Source of the DNA: Synchiropus splendidus | Taxonomy: Eukaryota; Chordata; Actinopteri; Syngnathiformes; Callionymidae | Direction of reading: 5' to 3' | DNA: 64,000 nucleotides | Assembly: GCF_027744825.2 (NCBI RefSeq) | Contig: NC_071335.1 | Span: forward strand, 30,827,501-30,891,500 | Part shown: piece by piece, positions 12,380-25,400 of the stretch | Layout: every line of letters starts with the position of its first letter | Numbering within the stretch: the first letter of the stretch is position 1 | Position numbers and translations under genes: made by a program | Notes under the pieces: generated by a model | Database searches by the model: none | What the model was told of the DNA's origin: nothing | Seen by the model: the letters and a program-made list of their open reading frames with translations, nothing else

Positions 12380-15300
12380 CAAGAAAAACACTCAAAGTTG
12401 AAGAACACAAATGGACCACTGATCAAAGAAATCACACCCTACTAGAGCAGTTACTTATTAATCAAATATAATACAAAAAGCATCTCTTTCAACAGAAACA
12501 AATCCCCAGTAAACGCAGGTTGCAACACCTTGATCAATCTCGTGTGGACAAACAGAGCTCTTGAGCTCCATGTTTGCCCATTTTATCGACACCTTGCAGA
12601 TACACAGCACACGTTTGATTTCAACACAGAAGTGCACAGTGCCCTCGTCCCTGCTGCAGCAGCTTCATCCTGGGTCCTGGGGTTGAGAGCCACATGTGAC
12701 TTAACTTAGATACGGACCAGGGCCGGCAATGTTTTGAAGCTCCATTTTATTTGAACTTGTTTTGCCCGTGTATTGATCTATGTGCTTGTGGCTATATTGT
12801 CATCATTGCTAACTTCCACTCTGTCTTTTACACAATATTACAATGTGTTTGTTTATTTTTCTAAATTCACTTTAACTTTCCTTTTGTTTTAATAAAATCA
12901 ATCAGAGGGACAAAAGTGTTAAGGATGTATTTCAATAAAAGTATCAGGGTGGTCAGGTGGCGACAGTTGGACAACTGTTATGTAATTTCACCCCTTTTGA
13001 TATTCAACAGGCCAGCTGGAGCAGCAGGTCACGTGGCTCTAAAAAAATAAAAACAACTTATAAACGCAACATACAGTTGAATCTGTGAGGATTTTTCTCC
13101 AGGTCTGAAGGGATTTGTTCAAGTATAAGCTATGCAATAGATGACATGGACACGGTGGAAACTGAGAAGTAAAAATCATTTTAAAGTTTGTCCACCAAAG
13201 TTGTGTCACCTTAAACAAGTTTGTAACTGTGGCTTGCAGCCATTTCATATGACACAACCATGTTTTTGAGAACAGGCAACATCAAAACTAAAATAACTGG
13301 ACTGACGACCAGTCACCACCTTATTACCGCTGCCATGGAGGCAATATGTTTAATTTTTGACACCATCGGTTTGTCTGTCTGTGTTCAAAGGAATTGATCT
13401 GACTGGATCCAGGAATTTTTAAAAAAAGGTTTCCGAAGCATTGGGAGATTGTGTCGGGAGGGACGCTAGACTCTGGATCTCCCTTGGCCAGAGACATGTG
13501 CCGTGAGCACGTGAGTTCGATTCATGAAAAGTCTCCATCAAACAGAAAGAAAGTACTTCAGGATTAGTTTAAGTATTTACTCTGCCCAGCGTGACTTTGA
13601 AATGTTAAAACAGAACTGTATCAGTAATCGTTTAAACATTGACACACAATGGACTTGAGAATTGTGTAAGAGAGACCCTCAAAGATAGTTAAAATTAACG
13701 CAGCCATTTCGTCTCGGAGAGCAAATGTCTGATAAGCAAAATCATTTGAAGGCTGTGGTATGAGGGAACCCTACATTACTAGCATGTGATTCTTGACTCA
13801 GCAGGAAACTCCAGACAGGGGTTACATCTCACAAAACCTTGTTTGAGTGGGGTTACCCCACAGAGATAACAGCCTCTCCTCCGCTCCCTCCCCCTCCTGT
13901 CAACACAGTCTCTATTACTTCTGTAGGGTCGACTAAGGACAAGGCAGGCTTTGGGAAAAGGGACCTGTTAACACAGCATTACGCTGGTGTTTTCAAATGC
14001 CTGATTCTACCCTGTATATCGCCGATGTACTGTACAGCGAGGCACCAGTAACCTGGGTTTCACAGAGGTTTGCTGTGTTGTTCTACAAACAACACCCAAG
14101 TGGATGTGAATGAGTGGGTTCATGGTTTAGGAGATCCACTCCATGACATGCCTCCTGCCCTTGAGTTGGTGATGTCATCGATGGTCTAGGGATTGGCAGA
14201 AAGAAGTTCTTGTCGTCTAGTTCGTCCTCCATAAAACGGCAGATATCTAATCTAATCTCATCTAATAGAATAAGTGCGGGTGCTGCATCATTCGCGACTG
14301 AACCATTACTAGCAGCAATAGGCTCAAAAAGAACTCATGGTAGAACTTATCAGTAGTGGCATGCATGAGTGTTGTACTGGTGGTGTTCTCCCTCTTTGGC
14401 TCCTCCTTCAGTACATGTTTGGCCAGCGCCGGGGTCATCAGATGGAACCGGTCAGAGACTGGAACCCTGCCGCCTCCTGCAGCTGTGCTCACACTGTTGA
14501 ACTCCAAACATCATCCTTTCCTTAACTGTCTTTCTCTGCCTCCCTTCCTGGGGAACAAAAGCATAGAACATGAGCGCTCTGCATAAGCACTGAATAACTG
14601 GACTGGATGGTAGAAAGTGGTGTGGACAGAAGGACAAGACACTTTCCTTCACGGATAACAGACTTCTAATTTGTTTCAGCTTCCACCTATGCAAGAAAAC
14701 AAAATAACACACTCAGTAACGTGACATGAAATATACACAAAATATACCATATAAACGCAACCTTAGCCAAGAGATCACATATTTAAAAGGTTCGCATATG
14801 GAAAAAAATAAATCAAACAAAAGGGACATGATTCATAACAGGCGACTTAAACCAAGAAACTAAACGGAGAACAATGACGCATCCATTGCGCCCCCATGTG
14901 GCGGAAATAGATCATCATCCTAAATAAACTTGAACTGTCTCTTCTCTCGGAAATTGAGATAAACCTCATCCAATATTCCTTGAAGAGCATCATGGCTAAG
15001 CCAGTGAGAAATGTTCAAGCATTTGAGAAGAATATTTCAGTTGGTACAGAGGTGCAGAGCAGAACAGAAGAATAGAAGGAGAACAGAGGAGTCCTTTGCT
15101 CTACACTATTTGATGGGGATCCAGGATCAACCACCTCACGGCTGCATGTATGGTGCTAAAAACTAGACTTAGTAACAAGTACTTTTTTAGTTGGTTAATG
15201 GATGTGAAATTGTTTCCATCAAATTTACATGAAATGAATGTTCAAATAATCATACAGTGACTGCCTTTCATGAGACAACACAGCATACATTCATGCACAC

Positions 15301-16993
15301 ACAGTCTGCAGTCACAATGTACTACTATTTAGAATTGTACAAAATTCCCTTGGGATTAATACAGTTTTTCTGATTCTGATCTAGATTTAAACGTGATAAT
15401 AAAATCTTGATGAAACATTTAGTTGTGTATAGTAAAATAAAAATGCAGTATGCATATCTATGAATCGCTTTTTTAGCTTCACCACCACAGCGTCACAGGA
15501 CAGGCTTTGCTCTCAGGGGTGCAATGACAGACAGAGTTGGGGTACCTTCTTGAGAGGTCACCAAAGTGGCTTTGCACTGGTATGCAGTCAGATTGTTCTT
15601 CTCTCAGATGCTTCTCAGTACTTTGTTTCTTTTTAAATGTTCCATATCAATGCACAGGAATTGATTTACATGGCTGAACTCTGTTGACAAGTATGAATGC
15701 ATCAGATTCTGCGTATGTCCAAGCGTCACATGATGTCTGTATCTGAACACACAGCCGGGGTCTTTGTTGGATCAGCAGACAAGCACGGTTCACTGAGTGG
15801 ATGAAATGAGGCCGCAGCAGTGCAGAAGCTGCACTTCCCATTCATGACTGGAACAAAAAACTGCTAGCTGTCAATACAGACAAAAAGGAGGATTTGATCT
15901 GGTCACTCAGCTGAGCACCGCAGAGATGTGCGAGCTTGTGGAGCTCAGGAGCCCTGTGAAGCACGGAATAAGGACTCTTCAGCTGCAGCTTGCTTGTCAC
16001 CCTGCTACTGCTAAAGTCAACGTCAACTCAAATGTCTTTCCAATATTCATGCCAACCTCACGACAAAGCTCTTTTTCCTCACTACACTGCCAGCGATGCT
16101 AATTTTATAAGTATAAATAAGTTCTACCCAAAAACAAACTTCACCGCTCATGCTTCACTACAGAATTGTCCATCAACATGCGTGTAAATTTCATCAAAAT
16201 GTGTAACAGAAAGCCAACACCTGATCAGCAAAACAATGTTCACTAAAACATGATTGTTGTCAGATAAATTGTCTCTTAACTTCTGCTATGAATTTGCAGT
16301 TGCAAAATTCCAAAAATGTATTTCTAAATATTATGTTGGAGAATATTATTTGGAACTGACACCTATTGGACTCTAAAAAAAAAGATTACTGAGCACATTT
16401 ACTTTATATCGATATTAAGGTCAAACCAATTTTAAAAGTCTTGATAATGTGACTAGTGAGTCTTCAAACCTTTGTTCTGCATAGTTGATTGAAGACTTTA
16501 ATGGCTAAATTCCCTTCATTTCCCCTTCAAACCGAATGTCATTTTCCTGGTTTTTCTACTTCTTTTTAATAGAATATTTCTTTTGAATACATTTCCCGGA
16601 TAACAAAGCGGGCCCGTCCCCCGCAGCACGGGAGCCACTCCTGCCCCTCGGTCCCAGGTAGAGGAGGTGAAAGCGCGCTGTCAGCAGTTTCACCTCCACG
16701 TCACTTCCCTGGGAAGTCGAAAAGTTTTCCATCTGTGCTGGAGGCTTCCGCGGTAGGAGGAACCTCAAGTTTGGGTTCCTTGCCAAGGCGGTTGAAGTGG
16801 AGTTCGAACTTCGAAGTTTGGTGCGTTCACGGCTCATAACCGATGAAGGAAATTACAAACTCGGACCTGCCGTGTGGCGACAGTTTCCTCCCGTGGAGGA
16901 ATGGCACCTTTCCGGAGCGCTTTTAGCCTGTTGGATCACTGGGCTTGACCGCAGTCTGGACCCCCGGTGGTGGCGGGGGGATGCGTGATCGGC
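12380..16993. other. Intergenic region between the DMBT1-like gene and gnav1 (head-to-head)
   Basis: No coding exon is recognised. It holds a possible old element at 13330-13530 (see rejected list), a short run of ATCTA/ATCTC units near 14247-14268, and copy 2 of a dispersed repeat at 15652. The last 350 bases before gnav1 become GC-rich with many CpGs and look like a TATA-less promoter/5'UTR. Confidence 0.5.
15652..15785. repeat. Interspersed repeat, copy 2 (partner at 3036-3165)
   Basis: Carries the same ordered blocks as 3036-3165 (GAACTCTGTTGACAAGT, TGAATG, GATGTCTGTAT, TGAACACACAG, TTGGATCA) in the same orientation. No coding potential; family not recognised. Confidence 0.6.
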
Positions 16994-19900
16994 ATGGGTC
17001 TGTGCCTCGGTACCGAAGTCACAGAGGAGGAGAAGAGGGCCCGGATCCACAGCACCAGGATAGACCGAGAACTGTACGAGTCCGCCAAACGGGAGATGAA
17101 CACGGTGAAAATACTTCTGCTCGGTGAGGCGCACTGTCGATCATCACAGACTCGTGGGGTTTAAATTCGGAACGTCACGTGGGAGTGATTTGAAGTGCGG
17201 GGAGCCGAATTCACGCTCGGTACACATGTAAACAAACACTACTCTAGTTTAATTCAACGTGTGGAAACTGTTAAAGCGCCACTTACTTCCAACGAGCATC
17301 AAACATTTATTTTAATTTCACATTTCCTCACGTTTCATTCGTATATTTCCTAATTCATTTGCGTGTTACTTTCTTGCTTTATTTCCCGCCCCACAGTATT
17401 CTGTTGCAATAGTACTTTTCTCACTCAGATTTATTCACATGTTCAATATTATTATTAGGCTTTTTAACGCACAATAGAGTCGGAATTCTGGATGAAGTAT
17501 CCACTTTGTCCACTATAAAGTGTCATTTAATGAAAAGCGTTTTACTCATACAACAAATAAATAATCAACAAAACGTGAAATATGAAAACAAAGTGAGCCA
17601 CAATGTGGCTGTGTATAATGTGTGATCGCTTTCAAGGACAGGGAGCACAAAGTGACCTAAGATTCATTTCCAGGAGCAATGATGATAAGTCAAATAAAAA
17701 TAGAGGCCAGTTTTAAAACGCGGTGCGCCTCTGAGCAAATATAAGGCCGAACATGAAAGTAGGCCACTTTGTATTTAATTACAGCTTAAGTCTATTTTAG
17801 TGCAAAACCCCAAGTTTGCTGTGTAAATCTGTCTGTAGGAAATAGCAGGATGTGAATCAGGTTTTGGCTCTGTGTTTCTAGATGCCCGCAATAATAGATG
17901 GAAACTGAATAAAGGATTCTTGTGATGTCACTAATAGCCACTTGACTTGTTGGTAGAAGAGAGAAGAAGGCGGTGCCCTTTGTCCAAATTGAAAGAATGG
18001 CAGCCGGTTATTTGTTTAAAATATACAATAAAGCAGAAAACATTTACGAAGTAAAGCTGCGTGCGGTTACTCCAAAGAAGTGCAGTCTTGTCTCCTGACC
18101 ACAAGGCAGCTCTGATAATTGCTCTTTGGGTTGCACTTGTCCCTCAAGTTTCCTCCTACACCCAAACATAGAAGCATGGAGCCTTTCCAGGGGGTCTGTC
18201 AAGTTATTTGGAAAAATGTAGTGTCATAAAGTTTCTTTTTTTTTTTTGCACGTATATATTTGTTCTCTTGTTATTCAATTATAGTGTATATTTTAAATAT
18301 GGTCTGTTAGTAAACATACAAATACAATACAAAATGCAGTAAATAAAAAAGAACACTAAACACGCAAACATGTAACTAATAAAAGTATGTAGTAATCTCA
18401 TAAAAAAAAACGTCAAATGTAATACGATAAAAATGAAGTAAATGTACCAAAAAAATTTCACCTAATGATTGTGAACTGGCAAATATGGTGGAATAGTTTC
18501 TAATTGTTGGGAAAAAATGGAATGCAAGTGAATATCACTATAATGAAATAGACTTTTCGTCTTTTATGCTTACAGGTAGGTCAGATTAAAGGCACATTTA
18601 TGCTCAACGTTACGTACAGCTCTGGAAACAGATGGAGCCTTCTGTCTGTGCTCTGCCTTCACTTCATCCATAAATAAAGAAAATGTGGGCGCAGTGTTGC
18701 TGTTACTACCCGATACATATAACAGTTGTGGAAATAACAATGACAGAAATTCTCCATCCCCCAGCAATACCAACGTAAAGAGCATGTGATCAGTGACAGT
18801 AATATTGTTTGAAATGGATAGGTACAATTTCATAGGTAAAGGGAGCATAAATGGGTGTTTAAAGTGACCTCATGATGAATACAGGAAGAGGACTGGGCCA
18901 CGCCCACCACAGCTCGACACCATACAGTGCTGTAATGTTCAATTTCACACTTCGCTCCAATGAAACAATCTCAGTATCTTCAAAGTTCATCTTTGTTCAA
19001 CAAATTCATACAAAAAAGACTTTCATAGTCTTTTTTGTATGAATTTGTTGAACAGAGTGACTCAATAGACAACAATAGATGACAACAATAGATGATATAC
19101 AAGTGATCAATAATAACATACGATTGCGCTGCAGGAGATTAAATCCGCCTCTGCAGTTAAACTTATGGTGACTCCCTGAAATCCTGTGACCCAATTGATT
19201 CTTTTAGATGTAAATCTGTGCGCTTCATCGTGACGTAACCTTGAGGTCGTCTTCAGGGGCAGCTGAGAGCGGCAAGAGCACGTTGGTGAAGCAGATGAAG
19301 ATCATCCACAGTAATGGATTCACCAGGCAGGAGCTCAGCAGCTTCAAGGTAGGAAAACAATACAAGATCAGATGGAGCCTTGTCACGACGTCAGAATGTT
19401 TGTGGTGCATGAGTCTGAGGAAATCCTGAGGGAGGTTTGGGAATTAAAGTGCAGCTGAGTAAAGAAGAATGTGGCGTGGGGAGTGAGTGAGTGCGTTTAG
19501 TCATATCATAGACATTATCTATGAAATCTGTCTCCCACACTTATGAAACTTTTTTCTCACACGTCCATATAAAGGCAAGCATATCTCTCGCACACACTTT
19601 TAAAACTTCTCACACCAACAAATTAAGTGCTGAGGGCAAAATGTCGCCGCAATTCCTGGTACGCACAAATTTAAAAGTCCCACACGTACTTGGAGAACCT
19701 GTTGGTCACCCACATGAAACTCCTCGTATCTCCCTCTTATAATTTAAGGCACCCACATACAAACACTAACGCGCATATGTACAAAACCACAAAGTTCCAG
19801 CTCACGTGTCACACACTTTTTACATCCTCAAATGTGACTTCCTCAATAGATACTTTACTTTCCCTGCACAGTTCAGGTGAAGGAACTTCATATGAAACAT

Positions 19901-22432
19901 CTGGAACACACATTTGAAACGTCTTTTGCGTACATGTTTGAAACCTCTCCAGTGCCCTCGAAACCTCACGTAAAGATGAAATTTCACAAGCGCACATCCG
20001 TGCCTCTGACAGACACTCAAAGGCTCCCTTCTCACATGCACAAATATGCGACCACTGACTCACACACTCATGACTTTTCTTTGTGGGAAATTTGAAATTT
20101 CATGGGCCAGACTCTCAACACACCTGTCCTGAAGGAGTCTCAGTCCTCATCCTCCTTTTCCTCCCACATGTGTGTGGACAATTCAAAGGTGATGACTGAA
20201 GCAGACTTGTCATGGTTCAGCAGGCTGCTCTGTCGTCCCACCCTCACACTTTTCTCTGCCTCTCTGGGCCTTTGATACTTCTGTTTATTGGACAGCTTGT
20301 TGATCTTTAGATACGCAGGTTATACTTTAAAGTGAAGCGGCTCATGATCATCAGACAAGAAGTAAACTGAAATGACCAAATCTAAACCATCTGCTGGACA
20401 ATAACAGATATTTTACGTGTGTCATGCTGAGTTACGAGTTTGCCCGACATAAATATAGCTTTTAAAACACTGTTTTCAACAAAGCAAGTGGTGATTTTTC
20501 GATTGGATGGACATCTGTTTTTTAAGCAGCAGTATTTTTAGATGCTCTGTGGTCTGTGTGCTGCGGCTGCAAACCTCCCACTCTCTTTGATTCAGATGCA
20601 GAGGAACTGACATGAGACCATCAGGGTTTATTACTAACTGTTATCTGACTGGGCAGCTCTGCGGTTTTCACTCGTAAATGTGTACGTGACAGATTCTTCA
20701 TCTCAACGTCTGCTGCAACTTCTGTTTCCTCGATGACCAGGATCCAGAACAGTTTTTTGTGTGTGGTGACTACATTTTAACTTAACTCCTCCAAGTTTGT
20801 AAGCTGTCACACATAAAGTGCCATTTGACACCTTTGAGACAAGTAGTATAGTCTCAAAACAAAGCACAGTAATCCCTAAATTATCACGGGAGGTATCCAC
20901 CGGAACCCCCAGTTTTAGGACTCCAAAATCCTTTCCCACGCTCTTATAAGCCTCTCCCACGCTCTCCCTTCCCTTAACATGTGGAGGAGTTCCACCGTCT
21001 CGATGATGGTGAGCACCTTCTCCGGCACCACCCTTGGAAGGCCAGTGCTGCTTTGCTAGAGTAGGTAAACTGAGCTACATGCCGTTCTGCCTGGCAGCAG
21101 TTCAAGCAAATGTGAAAGTACAGCTAAAAATAGTAGCTTTAGCTACTCCTTGTTCTCATAATCATTTCATTCACCATTAAATAAACATAGCCAGTGCCTC
21201 TGTTGCACAAATATATTTCATAGATGTGTGAGACTCTTGTGTCCTCCTGAGGCTACCGTAGTTGCGAGAACCAGTACTGGCGGCGCTCCGAGAGCGCAGT
21301 TTACTACATACTAGAGTAGAGCGTGTTTGACTTGTGCAATTGGCAACTTCATTTAAGGAACATATTTTACAATCTGTGACCTCATATTGTGACAGTCGGT
21401 CTTTTTATTTCCGTTAAAAATAAAGTTGTATTATTGGCCCAAATAGCTGTTCTTGGCTTGAATAGCTTAAAAAAGACTCAAATTGTAGTTTCTTGTATAG
21501 TTTTTCTACAGCAAGGTATGACAAATTAAGTTTTGTACTTGAATTGGAGGCGCTGTGATTTGTTATGTTTCATCCAATAGCCACTAGTACGAAAAACCGC
21601 AGGCTGACAATGTACTTGCATGAAAAAGTCAAGTCAAAGTGAAGTATTGCACTTGAATATTGTGTAGTTCAGTTCCATTTCAGTCCATGAGCTATAATTG
21701 CAGTGTACACATAATTTGGCCGATGACGGCCATTCTCATGTCGGGTGGAGGTCCTACTGGAAGTTTAACAAGTGTTTGACATTGTTTGTGTCATGGTCAG
21801 AGTTGGGAGGAAGAGCTCTCCTTCCTGAACCTCATAGGAAGTGCCATCTTTTTCCGAGGCCCAATCTTCACTGGAAGTTCTGGCCTTTTTGTTTCTATCC
21901 ATGCTCCTCTTGACACCCGCAGATGTCACACACATGCACATCATCCGCATAAACCCACATCAAACAGACTCACAACCACACTGTGAATTGTGTCATCAGC
22001 CGATTCTATTCATGTCAGTTATCCATTTAGTTCTGTTGCCACTGATGGTCATCCCAGCAACGGAGGCCTCCTGAGTCATATGTGATGTTGGTGAACATTG
22101 TGTTGACATCTAAGCCTGTTGTTATTATTATAATCAGGTGGAATATTCTCCAAGTATGCAGTCAGATTTAACATATGTTCACTACTGTTAACATTTGGTT
22201 CCATTTATGGCTCAAAATCTTAAATATTTTTATAAATTATTGTAGTGTTCACATCATTACCACAGTTTGCGTGACATGACTAGTGACAGTTTTTCATGTG
22301 TCAGCAGGTCTGATGGTGTTTTTCACTGTCATGCTTAGCTTCTTTTGTTCTAGCGCCACGCCTCTTCTTACGATGGAATATTAACACTAACCTGCCCTTC
22401 CTGAGCCAAGCCAGCTCCCACAGCCACTCCCG

Positions 22433-22470
<38 letters not shown>

Positions 22471-25400
22471 CAGCTATTTTTTCACAGGTGTGTGTGTTGG
22501 ATATTGTGGTCGAATAACTGTCCAACGTTTCTGACCCAGACTTGAACTGAACAAGTGATCCCACTGCTTTCTCCGACTCCTCCTGAAGGCACCACCAGAA
22601 TACCTTTGAGGCTGTGCCAGCTTTTGTTTCGAACCATGACAGTAGCCTGCAGGGAGAAACATGGGATGCAGAGAAAGGGGGTCTTCTTTGTCTCATCCCT
22701 TCTTTATTTGTGGCCCGAGGCCGCCGTGTTGTTTTTCAGCCAACAGGATGATGAGCTTTTTCCCCACCGGTGTCTTAAAAAAATAGTAGGCAGCATTCAT
22801 ACTTTCTCACACGGTTTTTGAAATCATAATTTTCTTGACGGAGTGCCCGTGTTTATGCAGGTGTTTGACTGTGACTCTTATTTGTTATGCAATGAATCGG
22901 CTCGACGCACAAACACACAACTCAACGTCACAAGAGACATCAGTTTCCATCCAGTTGTGTCTCATTTTCATGCACAGTATTTTTTTATGGCAGGTTCAGT
23001 GCTGGCTCAGGTGAGGAATAGTTATTCCAGGTCTCAACACACACATAGCTCAAGGCCTCAGGTGTGTCATCTCTCTGTAACCTGAGTCGACATGTCACTG
23101 CTGAAGATTAGATGTGAGTAATGACACATGTTTTCATACTCGTCTAGTGTAATGATTTTTGTAGCAGATATTTAACATATTTTGCTCACCTCCAATCTGA
23201 CAGGCTGCTGTGCACAATCTGTGTCCCCCCTCCATCCTCTAGACCTCATTCTGGAGAGAAAACAACTCAGTTTTTCTGTTAGTTTTCAGTAACTCGCTCA
23301 CAAAAATGTAAATATTGTCAGAGCACTGGATAGTGAGTTGCGGAATGTGATTTCTGAAGCTGGAATGAGACTCGCTCAGCTACATTTCTGTGAATACGAT
23401 CATGGAAGAATGACTCCCACACTTGTGTGATAGTGTTTTGTGTTCATCAAGATTGAGAAATTCACTCGCATCTTCTGGCTGGTTTTGTAGTTGGTGCTGC
23501 TTCTTTTTTTATCTCCAGGTGTAGAAAGGCAGATCTTAAGATGGATGAGCCGATTAGCTGATGCGCTAATCGATGCGCCGCTGTCAGCGGCTGCTCGACC
23601 AGCGTCACGCTTGTCTCCAATCGCACGTCAGGAGAGACACACTATCTGTGTGCAAAGATGACAAGAGGGCGACCAGACTGTGATGGAATCTGGATGGAAT
23701 GTGATCTGTTTTTGTCTGCTGGCGAAGGAAAGAACTCACTGCACCTTTCTAACACAATAAGAACTGAACGTGTGGCTTGTTGGAGCAGCTTTCATCCGCC
23801 TCTTCTTTTTGAGTAATGCTCAAGTGTAAGCTAGTTGTCAGGTGTCTGAAGATCCATTTTCTTACGTAATAGGTGCTGGAAAAAATGGGCGTTTATTGAC
23901 TTGAGTGACCTGTCCAAGGTGACCCCCGCCTTTCGCCCTTGGAACCTTTCACCCAATTCAGGGAATAAACAGACCATCAATGTATAACTGAAATTCACTC
24001 ACTATGTCGCATGACACGATATAAGTACTGGTGCAAAAGCGGGTTTTTAAAAACAAATCGTCTTTCTGTTTCGGCAGCCGGCAGTGCTGGATAACCTGCT
24101 GACCTCCATGAAGTTCGTCCTCCACGGTATGGGCGTCCTGCGCATCAACCTGGCGAACAGCAGAAACAAGGTAGACCGTTTATTTTACTGCAATTCACCC
24201 AGTTGACCACTGAGGAGCAGCAGTTCCTCAGTGTTCCACACACGGCAGCGTTCATGCGCATCAAATCTTATTTTAATAATAAAAATAATTAAAAAACGTT
24301 TTCAAAAACAAAGTTGAGTAATTAAAAATGATAATTTCTAATGTTTTTTTCCTTCTCTTATGTCATTCTAGCAACTTGTGCTTCATTTGTTTATTTCAAC
24401 AAATATTGGAAATAATCTTTACTTAAATATGTTGACATATTTTCCTCAGTGAGGCCAGGCATGTTCGTCAAAAGAAGGTTTCTCGGGCTATGGCTGTTCA
24501 TTTTCATTTGAGCCCTGAGTTCATGATTTGATGCCATCATTTCTGTGGTCATCTCTCCACGTGTGTGTCCCTCGCAGGTCCACGCCCACTCTGTGCTGTC
24601 CTGTGGCCGAAGTTTTGACGAAGACCAGGTTCTCTTTCCCTTCCTGAGCCACGCTCTGTCGTGTTTGTGGGCCGACCAGGGCGTGAGAGCCGCGGTGGCT
24701 CGGGGTTACGAATACGAGCTCAATGACTCGGCGCTGTAGTAAGTCGTCCTCCAGTCCTCCCTCACGCTGCGCTGCAGACACACACAGACGCAGGGGTCTA
24801 ATGAGGCCAAATTAATAGCCGATGTTCAGCCGTCTGCGCGCTGTCACTGGGGATCAGGGTCACAGATGGAGCAGGAGCCAAAACGTCTGCGCTCAAGCAA
24901 ACTAATCTATTCATTCTCCGTCCTTTTCCAGTTCCTCAGTGCCTTCACTCAGCTGCATTGCATAAGTATAAACCTGGAATTTACATCACATGTTCACACA
25001 ATCTTTTATTCCTTGTCTTCTAAATTTAGTTTAACTAAAGGTTGCACAGCCACCAAAGAAACATGTTGAGAGGAGATGACGTGAGGAAAGCAAGAGCAGC
25101 GACTCACCAGGAGGCCGTCTGCTCTCATCCTCAGGCCCGACTACAGGCCTCTGCGCAGGGTGATCTACACCGACAGCCGCGCTGCTTGAGACCCCCAGCT
25201 CATGTCTGCACACTCACACACAACAAATGAAATGTAACTTTAACTGACTGGTCATGTAAAGCATTGTCGTTTTAAACAAAACAAACCAAGCTGTGTATTA
25301 TTGCGTCCAGAAACTGGGAGGAAATCAGAGTGTTTGGAGGGACCATTCAGGGAGAACAAACACATACTGTATAGATTAATTGATCACCAAAGCAGAAGTG

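Larger units (their letters stand above)
19349..24077. other. gnav1 intron 2
   Basis: Long intron without recognised exons. It holds a degenerate short-period repeat tract (19520-20075), a TC/AC microsatellite (22431-22471) and two small adjacent hairpins near 23551-23595. Nothing else is recognised. Confidence 0.55.

Noticed and set aside
13330..13530. tRNA-like or LINE/SINE-like segment (GTTTGTCTGTCTGTGTTCAAAGG and a B-box-like GAGTTCGATTC)
   Set aside because: It resembles fish repeat tails and a tRNA-derived B box, but no cloverleaf could be drawn and boundaries are unclear.
16967..16993. Upstream start for gnav1
   Set aside because: The in-frame codon at 16967 is GTG, and extension would bury the MGLC lipidation motif.
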